Shown here one piece after another: positions 1-8,816 of a stretch of 64,000 nt of DNA. Below the pieces are notes generated by a model. The model saw nothing but the letters and a program-made list of their open reading frames with translations, made no database searches and was not told the DNA's origin. The stretch spans positions 41,155-105,154 of the forward strand of contig NZ_JAEKKT010000138.1 of the NCBI RefSeq assembly GCF_019510245.1, given 5' to 3'. This DNA is from Streptomyces sp. (GTDB lineage: Bacteria; Actinomycetota; Actinomycetes; Streptomycetales; Streptomycetaceae). How positions within the stretch are numbered: the stretch's first letter is position 1; each line of letters begins with the position of its first letter. Made by a program: the position numbers and the translations under genes.

Positions 1-58
1 CTGGGCGACCAGCCCCACGTACCGCCAGTTGGCGCACGGCCCCCCGCGACGCGTGCCG

Positions 59-1507
59 TCAGGCTTCCTGCCGCCGCGGGCTCGTGATCACGAACCCCGC
101 CACCAGCAGCGCGGCCACCGCGACCAGCGAGCCGATGCCGAAGGCGCGGGACGCGCCGTGGGTGAGGATGTCGGCCGGTGCGCCCGTCGCGTGCCGGGTC
201 GCCGTGCCGTACACCGTGACCAGGACCGCGAGTCCGAGGGTGCCGCCCAGCCACTGGAGGGTCTGCAGCAGGCCGGACGCGGCACCCGCCTCCCGTGGCC
301 CGATACGGGCGAGGATCGTCGCGTTGAGCGGCATGAAGCTCAGGCCGACGCCCACGCCGAGCAGCAGCAGCGGGCCGAGCAGCCCGGTGGCGTAGCCGTC
401 GCCGGGCCGCAGCCGCCACAGCCAGCCGCCGGCGGTGACCAGCAGGGCGATGCCGGTGAGCAGCACCGGCTTGGTGCCGAGGCGGGCCAGCAGTCTCGGC
501 AGCAGGCGCACCATCGTGAACATGGCCAGGGTCATGGGCAGGAACGCGAACCCGGCGCGCAACGGGCTGTACTCCAGGACCTGCTGGCAGATGAGGGTGA
601 GGAAGTAGAAGGCCCCGAACATGCCCGCGGGCAGCAGCATGAGGGTGAGGTAGCCACCCGCCCGGTCCCGGTCGGCGAACAGCCGCAGCGGCATGATCGG
701 CTGGCCGGCCCGGGACTCGATCAGGGCGAAGCCGGACAGCAGTGCCACGGCGCAACTGAAGCCGAGCAGGGCCCTGACGTCGGTCCAGCCGTCCTCGGAG
801 ACCCGGATGAACGCGTACACCAAGGAGGTCATCCCGGCCGTCCCGGTCAGCGCGCCCGCGAGGTCGAAGCGGCCGGCGTGCCGCGGGGTCTCGGCGACGA
901 ACCGGGGCAGGGCCGCGAACAGGGCGATGCCGATGGGCACGTTGATGAGCAGGGCCCAGCGCCAGGAGGCCCACGAGGTGAGCATGCCGCCCAGGACCAG
1001 GCCGGCGGAGCCGCCGATGCCGGCCACGGAGGAGTAGACGCTCAGGGCGTGATGACGGCGTGGGCCCGGGGGGAAGTTGGTGGTGATCAGGGCCAGGGTG
1101 CTGGGCGCGATCAGTGCGGCGCCGACGCCCTGCAGCGCCCGTGCCGTGAGCAGCCAGCCGCTCTCCGCGGCGACCCCGCCGAGCAGCGAGGACAGCGCGA
1201 ACAGCAGCGCTCCGGCGCCGAGCGTACGACGGCGGCCGACGATGTCGCCGACGCGCCCGCCGAGCAGTAACAGGCCGCCGAAGGCGAGGGTGTAGGCGTT
1301 GAGCACCCAGGACAGGCCGGTGCGGCTGAACCCCAGACCCCGCTGGATGTCGGGCAGCGCGACGTTGACGACGGTGGAGTCGACGCCGACCATCATGTAG
1401 GCGGTGACGATGACGAGGAGGGCGGTGCCGAGCCTTGCGGGGTGCGCGGAGTCCGGCGGGGCGCCGGTGGCGGTGGACGGGGCGGACGGGCTGGACGGGG
1501 CGGACAT
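59..1507 (-). CDS. MFS drug-efflux transporter (DHA2/EmrB-QacA type)
   Basis: This 482-residue membrane protein is a proton-driven exporter of the 14-helix DHA2 type, probably for a toxic small molecule. The first helix is followed by the family motif with VDSTVVNVALPDI (about residues 34-46), and the loop after helix 2 carries GGRVGDIVGRRR. I chose the ATG at 1507 because GGGAG lies 6 bases upstream; the reading frame extends further upstream but runs through the regulator on the other strand. It is divergent from a TetR gene with a clear inverted repeat between them, so local repression is likely. It contains a rare TTA leucine codon at 1268-1270. The substrate cannot be told from sequence. 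Confidence 0.9.
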   Translation of the reverse strand: MSAPSSPSAPSTATGAPPDSAHPARLGTALLVIVTAYMMVGVDSTVVNVALPDIQRGLGFSRTGLSWVLNAYTLAFGGLLLLGGRVGDIVGRRRTLGAGALLFALSSLLGGVAAESGWLLTARALQGVGAALIAPSTLALITTNFPPGPRRHHALSVYSSVAGIGGSAGLVLGGMLTSWASWRWALLINVPIGIALFAALPRFVAETPRHAGRFDLAGALTGTAGMTSLVYAFIRVSEDGWTDVRALLGFSCAVALLSGFALIESRAGQPIMPLRLFADRDRAGGYLTLMLLPAGMFGAFYFLTLICQQVLEYSPLRAGFAFLPMTLAMFTMVRLLPRLLARLGTKPVLLTGIALLVTAGGWLWRLRPGDGYATGLLGPLLLLGVGVGLSFMPLNATILARIGPREAGAASGLLQTLQWLGGTLGLAVLVTVYGTATRHATGAPADILTHGASRAFGIGSLVAVAALLVAGFVITSPRRQEA

Positions 1508-1599
1508 GAGGTTCTCCCGGTCTGTGCGTCCCCGGCACGGGGCACGGGCAGGTACGGGCAGGCGGACTGCCCGGAGCACGTCGAGCACACGCGATAAGC

Positions 1600-1646
1600 G
1601 GGGACTGTCTCCGTTTAGTGTTCGATAAGATACGGAGAGACTCCCC
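1600..1646. promoter_or_regulatory. Inverted-repeat operator between MFS and TetR genes
   Basis: Two arms, GGGGACTGTCTCCG at 1600-1613 and CGGAGAGACTCCCC at 1633-1646, match as an inverted repeat at 12 of 14 positions. They lie in the 159-base divergent intergenic region. The motif CGATAAG also occurs twice, at about 1592 and 1623. This is the expected arrangement for a TetR repressor controlling both itself and the exporter. Confidence 0.65.
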
Positions 1647-1666
1647 GGTTCGCAAGGAGTAACTGG

Positions 1667-2233
1667 ATGACGCAGGTCAGGCCCATGCGCGCGGACGCCC
1701 GCCGCAACTACGAGCGGCTGCTGAAGGTCGCCGTCGAGGCCTTCGCCGAGCACGGGGAGAACGCGTCGCTGGACGACATCGCCAAACGGGCGGGCGTCGG
1801 CTCCGGCACGCTCTACCGGCACTTCCCCACCCGGCAGGCGCTGCTGGAGGCCGCGTTCGTGGACCGGCTGGAGGGACTGGCCGCGAAGGCCGACGAGTTC
1901 GCCGCGGAGCTTCCGCCGAGCGCGGCACTGACCGAGTGGCTGAACGAGCTGTGCCTGGCCACCATCCAGGTGCGCGGCCTGAAGACTTTGCTGGGCTCGG
2001 CCGTCACGGACGGCAGTTCCGCCACGGTCACGGCCTGCGGCGTCACGGTCCGCGGCGCGGCGACCCGCCTGGTGGACGCGGCGAAGAAAGAGGGGACTCT
2101 GCGCCAGGACATCGAGCCGATCGAACTCCTGCGCCTCGCGCACGGGCTGGCCACGGCCTCGGAACTGGCGAACGGGCAGGGCAAGGAGATCCGGCGCTAT
2201 CTGTCACTGCTCACGGAGGGGTTGCGGCCGTAG
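1667..2233 (+). CDS. TetR family transcriptional regulator
   Basis: This 188-residue protein has an N-terminal TetR helix-turn-helix at about residues 10-55, with the typical recognition segment GVGSGTLYRHFPTRQALLEA. The C-terminal two thirds is the variable ligand-binding, dimerising part. AAGGAG sits 7 bases before the ATG at 1667. It is divergent from the DHA2 exporter, the classic layout in which the pump substrate relieves repression. No feature shows what the ligand is. Confidence 0.92.
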   Translation: MTQVRPMRADARRNYERLLKVAVEAFAEHGENASLDDIAKRAGVGSGTLYRHFPTRQALLEAAFVDRLEGLAAKADEFAAELPPSAALTEWLNELCLATIQVRGLKTLLGSAVTDGSSATVTACGVTVRGAATRLVDAAKKEGTLRQDIEPIELLRLAHGLATASELANGQGKEIRRYLSLLTEGLRP

Positions 2234-2267
2234 CGCCCACGGCCGCACACCCGTCGCCCGACTGGGG

Positions 2268-3455
2268 TCAGAGCGCCTCCGCCCCCGGCTTCACCATGTT
2301 CCGTACCGTGCGGGCCTTCACGAACGAGCCCATCGCGGTCATGTCCCACTCGCCGGAGAACTGCCGGACCAGCTTCGCCATCATCACGCCCGTCTGCGCC
2401 TCGGCGTTGGTGAGGTCGAAGCGGACCAGTTCCTCGCCGGTCGCGGCGTCCAGCAGACGGCAGTAGGCCTTGGCGACCTCCGTGAACTTCTGGCCGGAGA
2501 AGGAGTTGACGGTGAAGACCAGACCGGTGACCTCCGGCGGGATCCGGCCGAGGTCCACCGCGATCACCTCGTCGTCGCCGCCTCCCTCACCGGTGAGGTT
2601 GTCGCCCGAGTGCTTGATCGCGCCGTTGAGGATGGACAGCTTGCCGAAGTAGCAGCTGTCGACGTGGTCGCGCTGTGGGCCGTACGCGATGACCGACGCG
2701 TCCAGGTCGATGTCCTTGCCCCGGAACGCCGGCTCCCAGCCGAGGCCCATCATGACCTGGGAGAGCAGCGGGCGGCCGCCCTTGACCAGGGACACTGTCT
2801 GGTTCTTCTGGAGGCTGACCCGGCCCTTGTCCAGGTTGATCTTCCCGGCGCCGGGCGCGGGCGGAGCGGGCGGTGCCGGGGGAGCGGCGGGCGGGGCCAC
2901 CACCGTGGGAGCCGCCGGCTGGGGCGCCGCCGGCTGGGGGGCGGCCGGGGCCGGTTCCTCCACCGTCACGCCGAAGTCGGTGGCGATGCCTGCCAGGCCG
3001 TTCGCATACCCCTGGCCGACGGCGCGGGCCTTCCACGCGCCGTTCCGCAGGTAGATCTCCACGATCACCAGGGCCGTCTCCGTGCCCAGCTGCGGAGGCG
3101 TGAAGGTGGCCAGCACCGAGCCGTCGTCCGCGTTGCGGATCGTCGCCGTCGGCTCGATGCCCTGGAAGGTCTGGCCTGCGGCGTCGGGGCTCGCGGTGAC
3201 GACGATCTTCTCGATGCCGGGCGGCACGGCCGACGTGTCGACGGTGATCGCGTCCGGGGCCGTACCGCCGCCGGAGCGGTACGTCACACCCGGGCCGCCG
3301 GGCTGGTTGTAGAAGATGAAGTCGTCGTCGGAGCGCACCTTGCCGTCGCCCGTGAGCAGCAGGCCCGACACGTCGAGCCGCACGGGGGCGGTGACGTCCA
3401 CCGCCACCCGGGAGACCGGCAGAGGGATGTTCGAGCCAGGGGTCATAGCTGTCAT
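2268..3455 (-). CDS. Two-domain TerD family protein
   Basis: This 395-residue cytoplasmic protein has two TerD-type domains, at about residues 5-165 and 215-390. The first contains SDDDFIFYNQP, the second GEGGGDDEVIAVDL; acidic loops of this kind bind calcium in TerD proteins. A linker made almost only of Ala, Pro and Gln joins them. TerD proteins belong to tellurite and stress resistance clusters, but actinobacteria carry many whose function is unknown. No other ter gene is adjacent. The start is taken at the ATG at 3455; a second ATG lies three codons in, and neither has a strong ribosome site. Confidence 0.88.
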   Translation of the reverse strand: MTAMTPGSNIPLPVSRVAVDVTAPVRLDVSGLLLTGDGKVRSDDDFIFYNQPGGPGVTYRSGGGTAPDAITVDTSAVPPGIEKIVVTASPDAAGQTFQGIEPTATIRNADDGSVLATFTPPQLGTETALVIVEIYLRNGAWKARAVGQGYANGLAGIATDFGVTVEEPAPAAPQPAAPQPAAPTVVAPPAAPPAPPAPPAPGAGKINLDKGRVSLQKNQTVSLVKGGRPLLSQVMMGLGWEPAFRGKDIDLDASVIAYGPQRDHVDSCYFGKLSILNGAIKHSGDNLTGEGGGDDEVIAVDLGRIPPEVTGLVFTVNSFSGQKFTEVAKAYCRLLDAATGEELVRFDLTNAEAQTGVMMAKLVRQFSGEWDMTAMGSFVKARTVRNMVKPGAEAL

Positions 3456-3497
3456 GCCGGGTGAACGAACGACCTGGCTTTACCGTTCCCTTAAACT

Positions 3498-3528
3498 TCC
3501 ACGGCACCGTGACTCCTCCACGGCACCG
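3498..3528. repeat. 12-bp direct repeat upstream of the TerD gene
   Basis: TCCACGGCACCG occurs at 3498-3509 and again at 3517-3528, 19 bases apart, in the 79-base gap between the dehydrogenase stop and the TerD start. The spacing of about two helical turns would suit a regulator, but chance similarity is possible. Confidence 0.4.
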
Positions 3529-3534
3529 CAGCCC

Positions 3535-4524
3535 TTACGGCACCACCACGATCTTCCGTCCCACGCCCGACGCGAACTGCTCCAGCGCCTGCGGGTAGCT
3601 GTCGAGCGGCAGGCGGTCGCTGATGAAGACCTCCGGATCCAGAACCCCGTTCGCGAACAGCTCCGCCGCCCGCTCGTAGCTGTGCAGGACGGCCATGGAG
3701 CCGGTGATGGTGATCTCCTGGTTGTAGATGCGGTACGGGTCGATCGTCACCCGGGTCGCGTAGTCGGCGACGCCGAACTGGAGGAACGTACCGGCCTTGG
3801 CCACCCGGCCCAGGCCGTCCTGGATCGCCGCCGCGTTCCCGGTCGCGTCGATCACCACCTCCCAGCCGCGCGGCCGGTCCAGCTCGTCCGCGTTCGCGGC
3901 GGTCGCCGAGACGCCCAGCCGCCGGGCTGTCTCCAGGCGGGCCGGGTTCAGGTCGACCACGTCCACGCTCGCCGCGCCGGTCCGCTTGGCCAGCTCCAGC
4001 ATCATCAGGCCCATAGTCCCCGAGCCGTAGATGAGCACATGTGCGCCCAGCCTCGACTTCAGGACGTCGTAGCCGCGTACCGCGCACGACAGCGGCTCGA
4101 CCAGGGCCGCGTCCTGGGTGCGGACGTGCTCGGGGAGCTTCACGCAGTTGGCCACCGGGGCCACCGCGTACTGGGCGGCGCCACCCGGCACGGTCACGCC
4201 GATCGCGGCCCAGCGTTCGCAGAGGTTGTTGTGGCCGTCCCGGCAGTAGCGGCACTCGTGGCAGTACAGGGACGGGTCGACCGCGACCCGGTCGCCGATC
4301 GCCACCTCGGTCACCCGGGAGCCGACGCCGACCACCTCGCCGGCGAACTCGTGACCCGGCACGATCGGCAGCTTGGGCGCGAACTCGCCCTGGAGGATGT
4401 GCAGATCGGTCCCGCACAGCCCGCACGCGGCCACTTCCACCACGACCTCGCGGGGGCCGGGTGCCGGGTCGGGGACCTCGGTGACGACGGCACGGCCCAC
4501 GGACTCGATGACGGCGGCCTTCAT
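3535..4524 (-). CDS. Zinc-dependent medium-chain alcohol/polyol dehydrogenase
   Basis: This 329-residue enzyme oxidises a sugar alcohol or similar substrate with NAD(P). The catalytic zinc ligands are C37, H58 and E59 (CGLCGTD and GHE). The structural zinc cysteines are C88, C91, C94 and C102. The Rossmann motif GSGTMG follows at about residue 165. The start ATG at 4524 overlaps the stop of the upstream permease (ATGA), so it is the last gene of the ABC operon that begins at 7674. That context suggests it oxidises the imported sugar or polyol. Sequence resembles the sorbitol/threonine dehydrogenase group, but the exact substrate is not determined. Confidence 0.9.
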   Translation of the reverse strand: MKAAVIESVGRAVVTEVPDPAPGPREVVVEVAACGLCGTDLHILQGEFAPKLPIVPGHEFAGEVVGVGSRVTEVAIGDRVAVDPSLYCHECRYCRDGHNNLCERWAAIGVTVPGGAAQYAVAPVANCVKLPEHVRTQDAALVEPLSCAVRGYDVLKSRLGAHVLIYGSGTMGLMMLELAKRTGAASVDVVDLNPARLETARRLGVSATAANADELDRPRGWEVVIDATGNAAAIQDGLGRVAKAGTFLQFGVADYATRVTIDPYRIYNQEITITGSMAVLHSYERAAELFANGVLDPEVFISDRLPLDSYPQALEQFASGVGRKIVVVP

Positions 4525-5366
4525 TTCACGGCTCCAAGCGACAGGCCCTGGACCAGCTTGTCCTGGGCGGCGAACCCCGCGGCGAGCACCGGCAGGGAGA
4601 CGACGAGCGACGCGGCGCACACCTTCGCGAGGAACAGGCCCTGGCTGGTGATGAAGCCGGTCAGGAAGACGGGGGCGGTCTCGGCGACCACGCCCGTCAG
4701 GACTCGGGCGAAGAGAAGTTCGTTCCAGCTGAAGATGAAGCAGATCAGCGAGGTGGCGGCGATGCCGGGCAGGGCGATCGGGGCGACCACGCGCGCGAGG
4801 ATCGTCGGCAGGCGGGCGCCGTCGATCTGCGCCGCCTCGATCACCGCGACCGGGACCTCGGCGAGGAAGGACTGCATCATCCACACCGCGATCGGCAGGT
4901 TCATGGAGGTGTAGAGGATGACCAGGAACCAGATGTTGTCGAGCATCCCCGTGTTCTTCGCGAACAGGTAGATCGGCAGCAGCCCTGCCACCACCGGCAG
5001 CATCTTCGTGGACAGGAAGAAGAACAGGACGTCCGTCCACTTCTTCACCCGCCGGATCGACAGCGCGTAGGCCGCCGGGAAGGCGAGGACGAGCACGAAG
5101 AGGGTCGAGACGATCGAGGCGACCGCCGAGTTGACCAAGGCGGGCCAGGGGCTTGCGCCGCCGCCCGCGCCGAAGAACTCGCGGTAGCCGTCCAGGGTGA
5201 GGGCGGCGCCGAAGGAGGGCGGGTTGGTCGCCGCGTCCGCCTCGGAGTGGAAGGACGTCAGCGCCATCCAGGCGATGGGGAAGAAGAAGACGATGCCGAC
5301 CAGCCAGGCCACCAGGCCGATGCCGAGACCCCGGTGCTGCCGTATGCGAAGGGCGATGGTGCTCAT
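4521..5366 (-). CDS. Sugar ABC transporter permease (MalG type)
   Basis: This 281-residue inner-membrane protein is the second permease of a CUT1-type sugar importer. It has about six transmembrane helices and the cytoplasmic EAA loop, here as EAAQIDGARLPTILARVVAPIALPG without the long run. The ATG at 5366 follows GGAGGTG and overlaps the preceding permease stop (ATGA). Its own stop overlaps the dehydrogenase start. It pairs with the permease at 5363-6298 and the lipoprotein at 6295-7674. No ATPase gene is present in the operon. Confidence 0.93.
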   Translation of the reverse strand: MSTIALRIRQHRGLGIGLVAWLVGIVFFFPIAWMALTSFHSEADAATNPPSFGAALTLDGYREFFGAGGGASPWPALVNSAVASIVSTLFVLVLAFPAAYALSIRRVKKWTDVLFFFLSTKMLPVVAGLLPIYLFAKNTGMLDNIWFLVILYTSMNLPIAVWMMQSFLAEVPVAVIEAAQIDGARLPTILARVVAPIALPGIAATSLICFIFSWNELLFARVLTGVVAETAPVFLTGFITSQGLFLAKVCAASLVVSLPVLAAGFAAQDKLVQGLSLGAVK

Positions 5367-6298
5367 GCGCGGGACACCTCCTCGCGGAACAGGGACGACA
5401 CCACGCGCAGGGCGAAGGTCGCGATGACGATCGAGCCGATGACGACCAGGACGCCGGCGGCCGAGGCGAGGCCGTTCTCGTGGGCCTGGTAGAAGCTCTG
5501 GTACACGGTGTAGGGGAGGTTGGCGGTGCCCAGGCCGCCGGAGGTGATCGTGAAGACCGCGTCGAAGTTCTGGACGATGTAGATGCAGCCGAGCAGGGCG
5601 CCGAGTTCGAGGTAGCGGCGCAGGTGCGGGAGCGTCAGATGACGGAAGATCTGCCATTCGCCCGCGCCGTCCACCCGCGCGGCCTCGATCTGCTCGGGGT
5701 CACGGCTCTGCAGCCCGGCGAGCAGGATCAGCATCATGAACGGTGTCCACTGCCACACCAGGGCGGCTTCGACCGCCAGCAGCGGGGTGCCCGAGATCCA
5801 GTCGGGCTGCGGTCCGCCGACGTAGTGCAGCAGGCCGTTGAGGAGCCCGTATTCGGGGTTGTAGAGGACGTGTTTCCAGAGCAGGGCGGCAGCCACCGGG
5901 ACCACCAGGAAAGGGGCGATCAGCAGGGTGCGGACGACGCCCCGGCCGCGGAACCGGTTGTTCAGGAGCAGCGCCAGCGCGAGGCCCAGGACCAGGCTGA
6001 CCAGCACCACCGTGACCGTGAGGAGCACGGTCGTCCACACCGAGTGGCGCAGGTCGGCGTCGGTCAGGACCTGGCGGTAGTTGTCGACGCCGGCGAAATG
6101 ACGGGCGTTCGGGTAGAGGGCGTTCCAGTCGAAGAAGGAGATGACCACCGTGGCCACGAAGGGCAGCTGGGTCACGAGGATCATGAAGACCAGGGCGGGC
6201 AGCAGGGGTGCCCGGGTGGCCCAGGCGCGCAGGCGGGCGGAGGGTGGCCGCGTGGCGCGTGCGGGTGTCGCTGCGTAGGGGGCTGTCGTCGCGGTCAT
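5363..6298 (-). CDS. Sugar ABC transporter permease (MalF/UgpA type)
   Basis: This 311-residue membrane protein is the first permease of the importer. A short basic, proline-rich N-terminus precedes six predicted helices; the EAA loop reads EAARVDGAGEWQIFRHLTLP. The start at ATG 6298 overlaps the stop of the binding protein (ATGA), and its own stop overlaps the next permease. Such strict coupling suggests fixed stoichiometry of the complex. Confidence 0.93.
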   Translation of the reverse strand: MTATTAPYAATPARATRPPSARLRAWATRAPLLPALVFMILVTQLPFVATVVISFFDWNALYPNARHFAGVDNYRQVLTDADLRHSVWTTVLLTVTVVLVSLVLGLALALLLNNRFRGRGVVRTLLIAPFLVVPVAAALLWKHVLYNPEYGLLNGLLHYVGGPQPDWISGTPLLAVEAALVWQWTPFMMLILLAGLQSRDPEQIEAARVDGAGEWQIFRHLTLPHLRRYLELGALLGCIYIVQNFDAVFTITSGGLGTANLPYTVYQSFYQAHENGLASAAGVLVVIGSIVIATFALRVVSSLFREEVSRA

Positions 6299-7674
6299 CG
6301 TCCCTCGTACTCCTTGGAGATCTTCTCGGCGAGCTGCTGGGACTTCTTGAGGGCCGAGTCGACGGACTGCCGTCCGGCGATGGCCGAACTGATCTCCTGG
6401 GAGACCTTGGTGCCGAGATCGGTGAACTCGGGGATGTCGACGAACTGGATGCCGGGCGCGGGCCGCGGCTGTACGCCGGGGTCGTTCGGGCGGGCGCTCT
6501 CGATGGCCTCCTTGGTCATCTCCTGGAAGGCCGCGGCCGACCTGACGTAGTCCGGGTTCGTGTACGTCGACGCCCGCTTGCCCGCCGGGACGTTGGACCA
6601 GCCGCCGGTCTGGCCGCCGCTCCGGCCGACCAGTTCCTCGTACTCCTTGCTGGACGCCCAGGAGACGAACTTCCAGGCCTTGTCCGGGTTGCGGGAGGCC
6701 TTCTGGATGCCCCAGGCCCAGGTGTAGAGCCAGCCGGCGGACCTGGTCTGCTCCACGGGCGCCGGGACGTAGCCGAGCTTGCCCCTGACCGGGGAGCCGT
6801 TCGCCTCCAGGAGGCCGGCCGCGCTGGTGGCGTCGTACCACATGGCGACCTTGCCCTGGGTCATGTTGTTGAGGCACTCGGCGAAACCGGACTGCGGGGC
6901 GCCGGACTCGCCGTGCCTGCGGACCAGGTCGACATAGAACTTCGTCGCCTTCTCGAAGCCGGGCGCGTCCAGCTGCGCCTTCCAGTCCTTGTCGAACCAG
7001 GTACCGCCGAAGGTGTTCACGACCGTGGTCAGCGGTGCCATCAGCTCGCCCCAGCCGGGCAGGCCGCGCAGGCAGATGCCGCGCATGCCGGACCGTGCGC
7101 CGTCCACCTTGGCGGCGAGGTCGGCGACCTGCTGCCAGGTGGGGTGCGCGGGCATCGTCAGGCCCTTCGCCGCGAACACGTCCTTGCGGTACATCAGGAA
7201 CGACGACTCGCCGTAGAAGGGCTCGCCGTAGAGCTTGCCGTCGTCGGCGGTCAGGGACTCGCGCATCGGCTGCAGGACGTCCTGCTGGTCGAAGCCCGGG
7301 TCCTTCGCGACGTAGGAGTCCATCTCGTGCAGCCAGCCGTTGCGGGCGTAGATCGGTATCTCGTAGTTGGACAGGGTGGCCACGTCGTACTGGCCGGCCT
7401 GGTTGGCGAAGTCCTGGCTGATCTTGTCGCGGACGTCGTTCTCGGGCAGGACGGTGAAGTTGACCTTGATGCCGGTCTCCTTGGTGAAGCGCGGGGCGAG
7501 CTTCTGGAGTTCCGTCATCTGGGGGTTGTTGACCATCAGCACGTTGATCGAGTCGCCGCCGGAACCGGACCCGCCCGCACCGACCCAGCAGCCGGAGAGC
7601 AGCGGGGCGAGCAGCGTCCCTGCGGCGGCCATGGCGAGTGTGACGCGCGGCCTCCGTCGGCTCGGGGTTCGCAT
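6295..7674 (-). CDS. Sugar ABC transporter solute-binding lipoprotein
   Basis: This 459-residue protein is the extracellular binding component of the importer. A basic N-terminus and hydrophobic stretch end in the lipobox LLSGC (Cys about residue 29), so it should be a lipid-anchored lipoprotein. The rest fits the family 1 solute-binding fold, with the motifs KVAMWYDATSAAGLL and KAWKFVSWASSKEYEEL. GGAG lies 7 bases before the ATG. It is the first gene after the DeoR regulator, 76 bases downstream of that stop. Ligand probably a sugar or sugar alcohol given the neighbouring dehydrogenase. Confidence 0.92.
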   Translation of the reverse strand: MRTPSRRRPRVTLAMAAAGTLLAPLLSGCWVGAGGSGSGGDSINVLMVNNPQMTELQKLAPRFTKETGIKVNFTVLPENDVRDKISQDFANQAGQYDVATLSNYEIPIYARNGWLHEMDSYVAKDPGFDQQDVLQPMRESLTADDGKLYGEPFYGESSFLMYRKDVFAAKGLTMPAHPTWQQVADLAAKVDGARSGMRGICLRGLPGWGELMAPLTTVVNTFGGTWFDKDWKAQLDAPGFEKATKFYVDLVRRHGESGAPQSGFAECLNNMTQGKVAMWYDATSAAGLLEANGSPVRGKLGYVPAPVEQTRSAGWLYTWAWGIQKASRNPDKAWKFVSWASSKEYEELVGRSGGQTGGWSNVPAGKRASTYTNPDYVRSAAAFQEMTKEAIESARPNDPGVQPRPAPGIQFVDIPEFTDLGTKVSQEISSAIAGRQSVDSALKKSQQLAEKISKEYEGR

Positions 7675-7750
7675 GGATCGCTCCTGGAGGAATCGGGATA
7701 TATGGGGCAGTGATGGGTGTGGAGTGCCCTCGGAGGGGGGCGGTGGTGGA

Positions 7751-8521
7751 TCAGACCCGGATGACCTGCGGGCCCAGCAGGGAGTAGCGGTGGGCCTCGG
7801 CCGTGGGGAGCAGGGTGCTCGTCACGATCGCCTCCAGGGCGCCGATCTCGGCGAAGCGGCAGAAGCTGACGGCGCCGAACTTGGTGTGCACGCCCGCGAA
7901 GACCGTCCGGCGCGCGGCCCGTACCGCCTGCGCCTTGACCTCGCTGACGGCGGGGTCCGGGGTGGTCAGCCCGTGCTCGCGCGAGATGCCGTTGGCGCCG
8001 ATGTAGGCGAGATCGAGAACGAATCCGGCGAGCATCTTCGTCGTCCAGTGGTCGACGGTGGCCAGCGTGCCGGCCCGGACCCGGCCGCCCAGCAGCAGGA
8101 CCGACATGTTCTCGGTCTCGGCCAGTGCGCCCGCGACCGGCAGCGACGCCGTGACCACGGTCAGCGGCCGGTCCGTCGGCAGCGATTCGGCGATGAGCCG
8201 GGGGGTGAAGCCCTCGTCGACGAAGACGGTCTCGGCGTCGCCCAGCAGTTCGGCGGCGGCCGACGCGATCCGCCGCTTCTCCGGGACGTGGCTGGTCGAC
8301 CGGAAGGCGAGCGTGGTCTCGAAGCCGGCGCTCTCGACGGGATACGCGCCCCCGTGGGTACGGCGCACCAGGCCGTGGTCCTCCAGGGCGCGCAGGTCGC
8401 GCCGGATGGTCTCCTTGGCCACGCCCAGCGCGGAGGCGAGCGCGGTGACGTCGACGGAGCCCGTGGCGCGCGCGGCCCGCACGATCTCGCGCTGGCGTTC
8501 CTCCGCCGTCTGCGTGCTCAT
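7751..8521 (-). CDS. DeoR family transcriptional regulator
   Basis: This 256-residue repressor has an N-terminal DeoR helix-turn-helix at about residues 6-60 (ALGVAKETIRRDLRAL) and a C-terminal sugar-phosphate-sensing domain with VFVDEGFTPRL and GANGISREHGLTTPD. The ATG at 8521 was chosen because it begins directly at the DNA-binding domain; the frame can be read further upstream without supporting features. It lies upstream of and co-directional with the ABC-dehydrogenase operon, so it probably controls that operon and itself. Phased 10-base repeats in its upstream region are a possible binding site. Confidence 0.9.
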   Translation of the reverse strand: MSTQTAEERQREIVRAARATGSVDVTALASALGVAKETIRRDLRALEDHGLVRRTHGGAYPVESAGFETTLAFRSTSHVPEKRRIASAAAELLGDAETVFVDEGFTPRLIAESLPTDRPLTVVTASLPVAGALAETENMSVLLLGGRVRAGTLATVDHWTTKMLAGFVLDLAYIGANGISREHGLTTPDPAVSEVKAQAVRAARRTVFAGVHTKFGAVSFCRFAEIGALEAIVTSTLLPTAEAHRYSLLGPQVIRV

Positions 8522-8640
8522 CTCGTCACCCACTTCCTCGTGGAACCGCACGGGGCCTGCTCGGGCCGCCTGGAGCTGCCCGTTCGGGCCATGCAGCAAG
8601 TTCTACAGCGGGGGTGCGAGGCTGACCAGGCCTGTTGCGG

Positions 8641-8670
8641 GCCCGATACTGCCCGTGTGTGCCCGTTTGC
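8641..8670. repeat. Three helically phased GCCCG repeats upstream of deoR-type gene
   Basis: Three consecutive 10-base units each begin with GCCCG (GCCCGATACT, GCCCGTGTGT, GCCCGTTTGC). A period of about one helical turn places each on the same DNA face. They lie 120 bases upstream of the DeoR start, and a further GCCCG occurs near 8579. DeoR-family proteins often bind repeated half-sites, so this is a candidate operator. Confidence 0.45.
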
Positions 8671-8743
8671 GGGGCGGAGCGCCCGCCTCGGACCTGCGCG
8701 GCTGCCGCGGAAGGGGTGGGACCGGGCGGCCCGGATGCCCGAA

Positions 8744-8786
8744 CACGGCGGCGGGCGGGCCCGTTCGGTGCCCGCCCGCCGCCGTG
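8744..8786 (-). terminator. Strong hairpin terminator after uronate dehydrogenase
   Basis: A perfect 17-base inverted repeat (CACGGCGGCGGGCGGGC at 8744-8760 and its complement at 8770-8786) encloses a 9-base loop. It starts 30 bases downstream of the stop of the leftward gene ending at 8817. There is no U-tract, which is normal for terminators in high-GC actinobacteria. Confidence 0.8.
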
Positions 8787-8816
8787 GGCGACCGTTTTCC
8801 GCCGCCCGGCGTGCTG

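Noticed and set aside
1..58. End of a gene at the left edge
   Set aside because: No motif or clear frame can be supported in these 58 bases beyond the MFS stop at 59.
29..1270. Long rightward open frame antisense to the MFS gene
   Set aside because: Its protein is low-complexity Gly/Ala/Arg/Gln sequence with no fold signal; such frames are common opposite real genes in GC-rich DNA.
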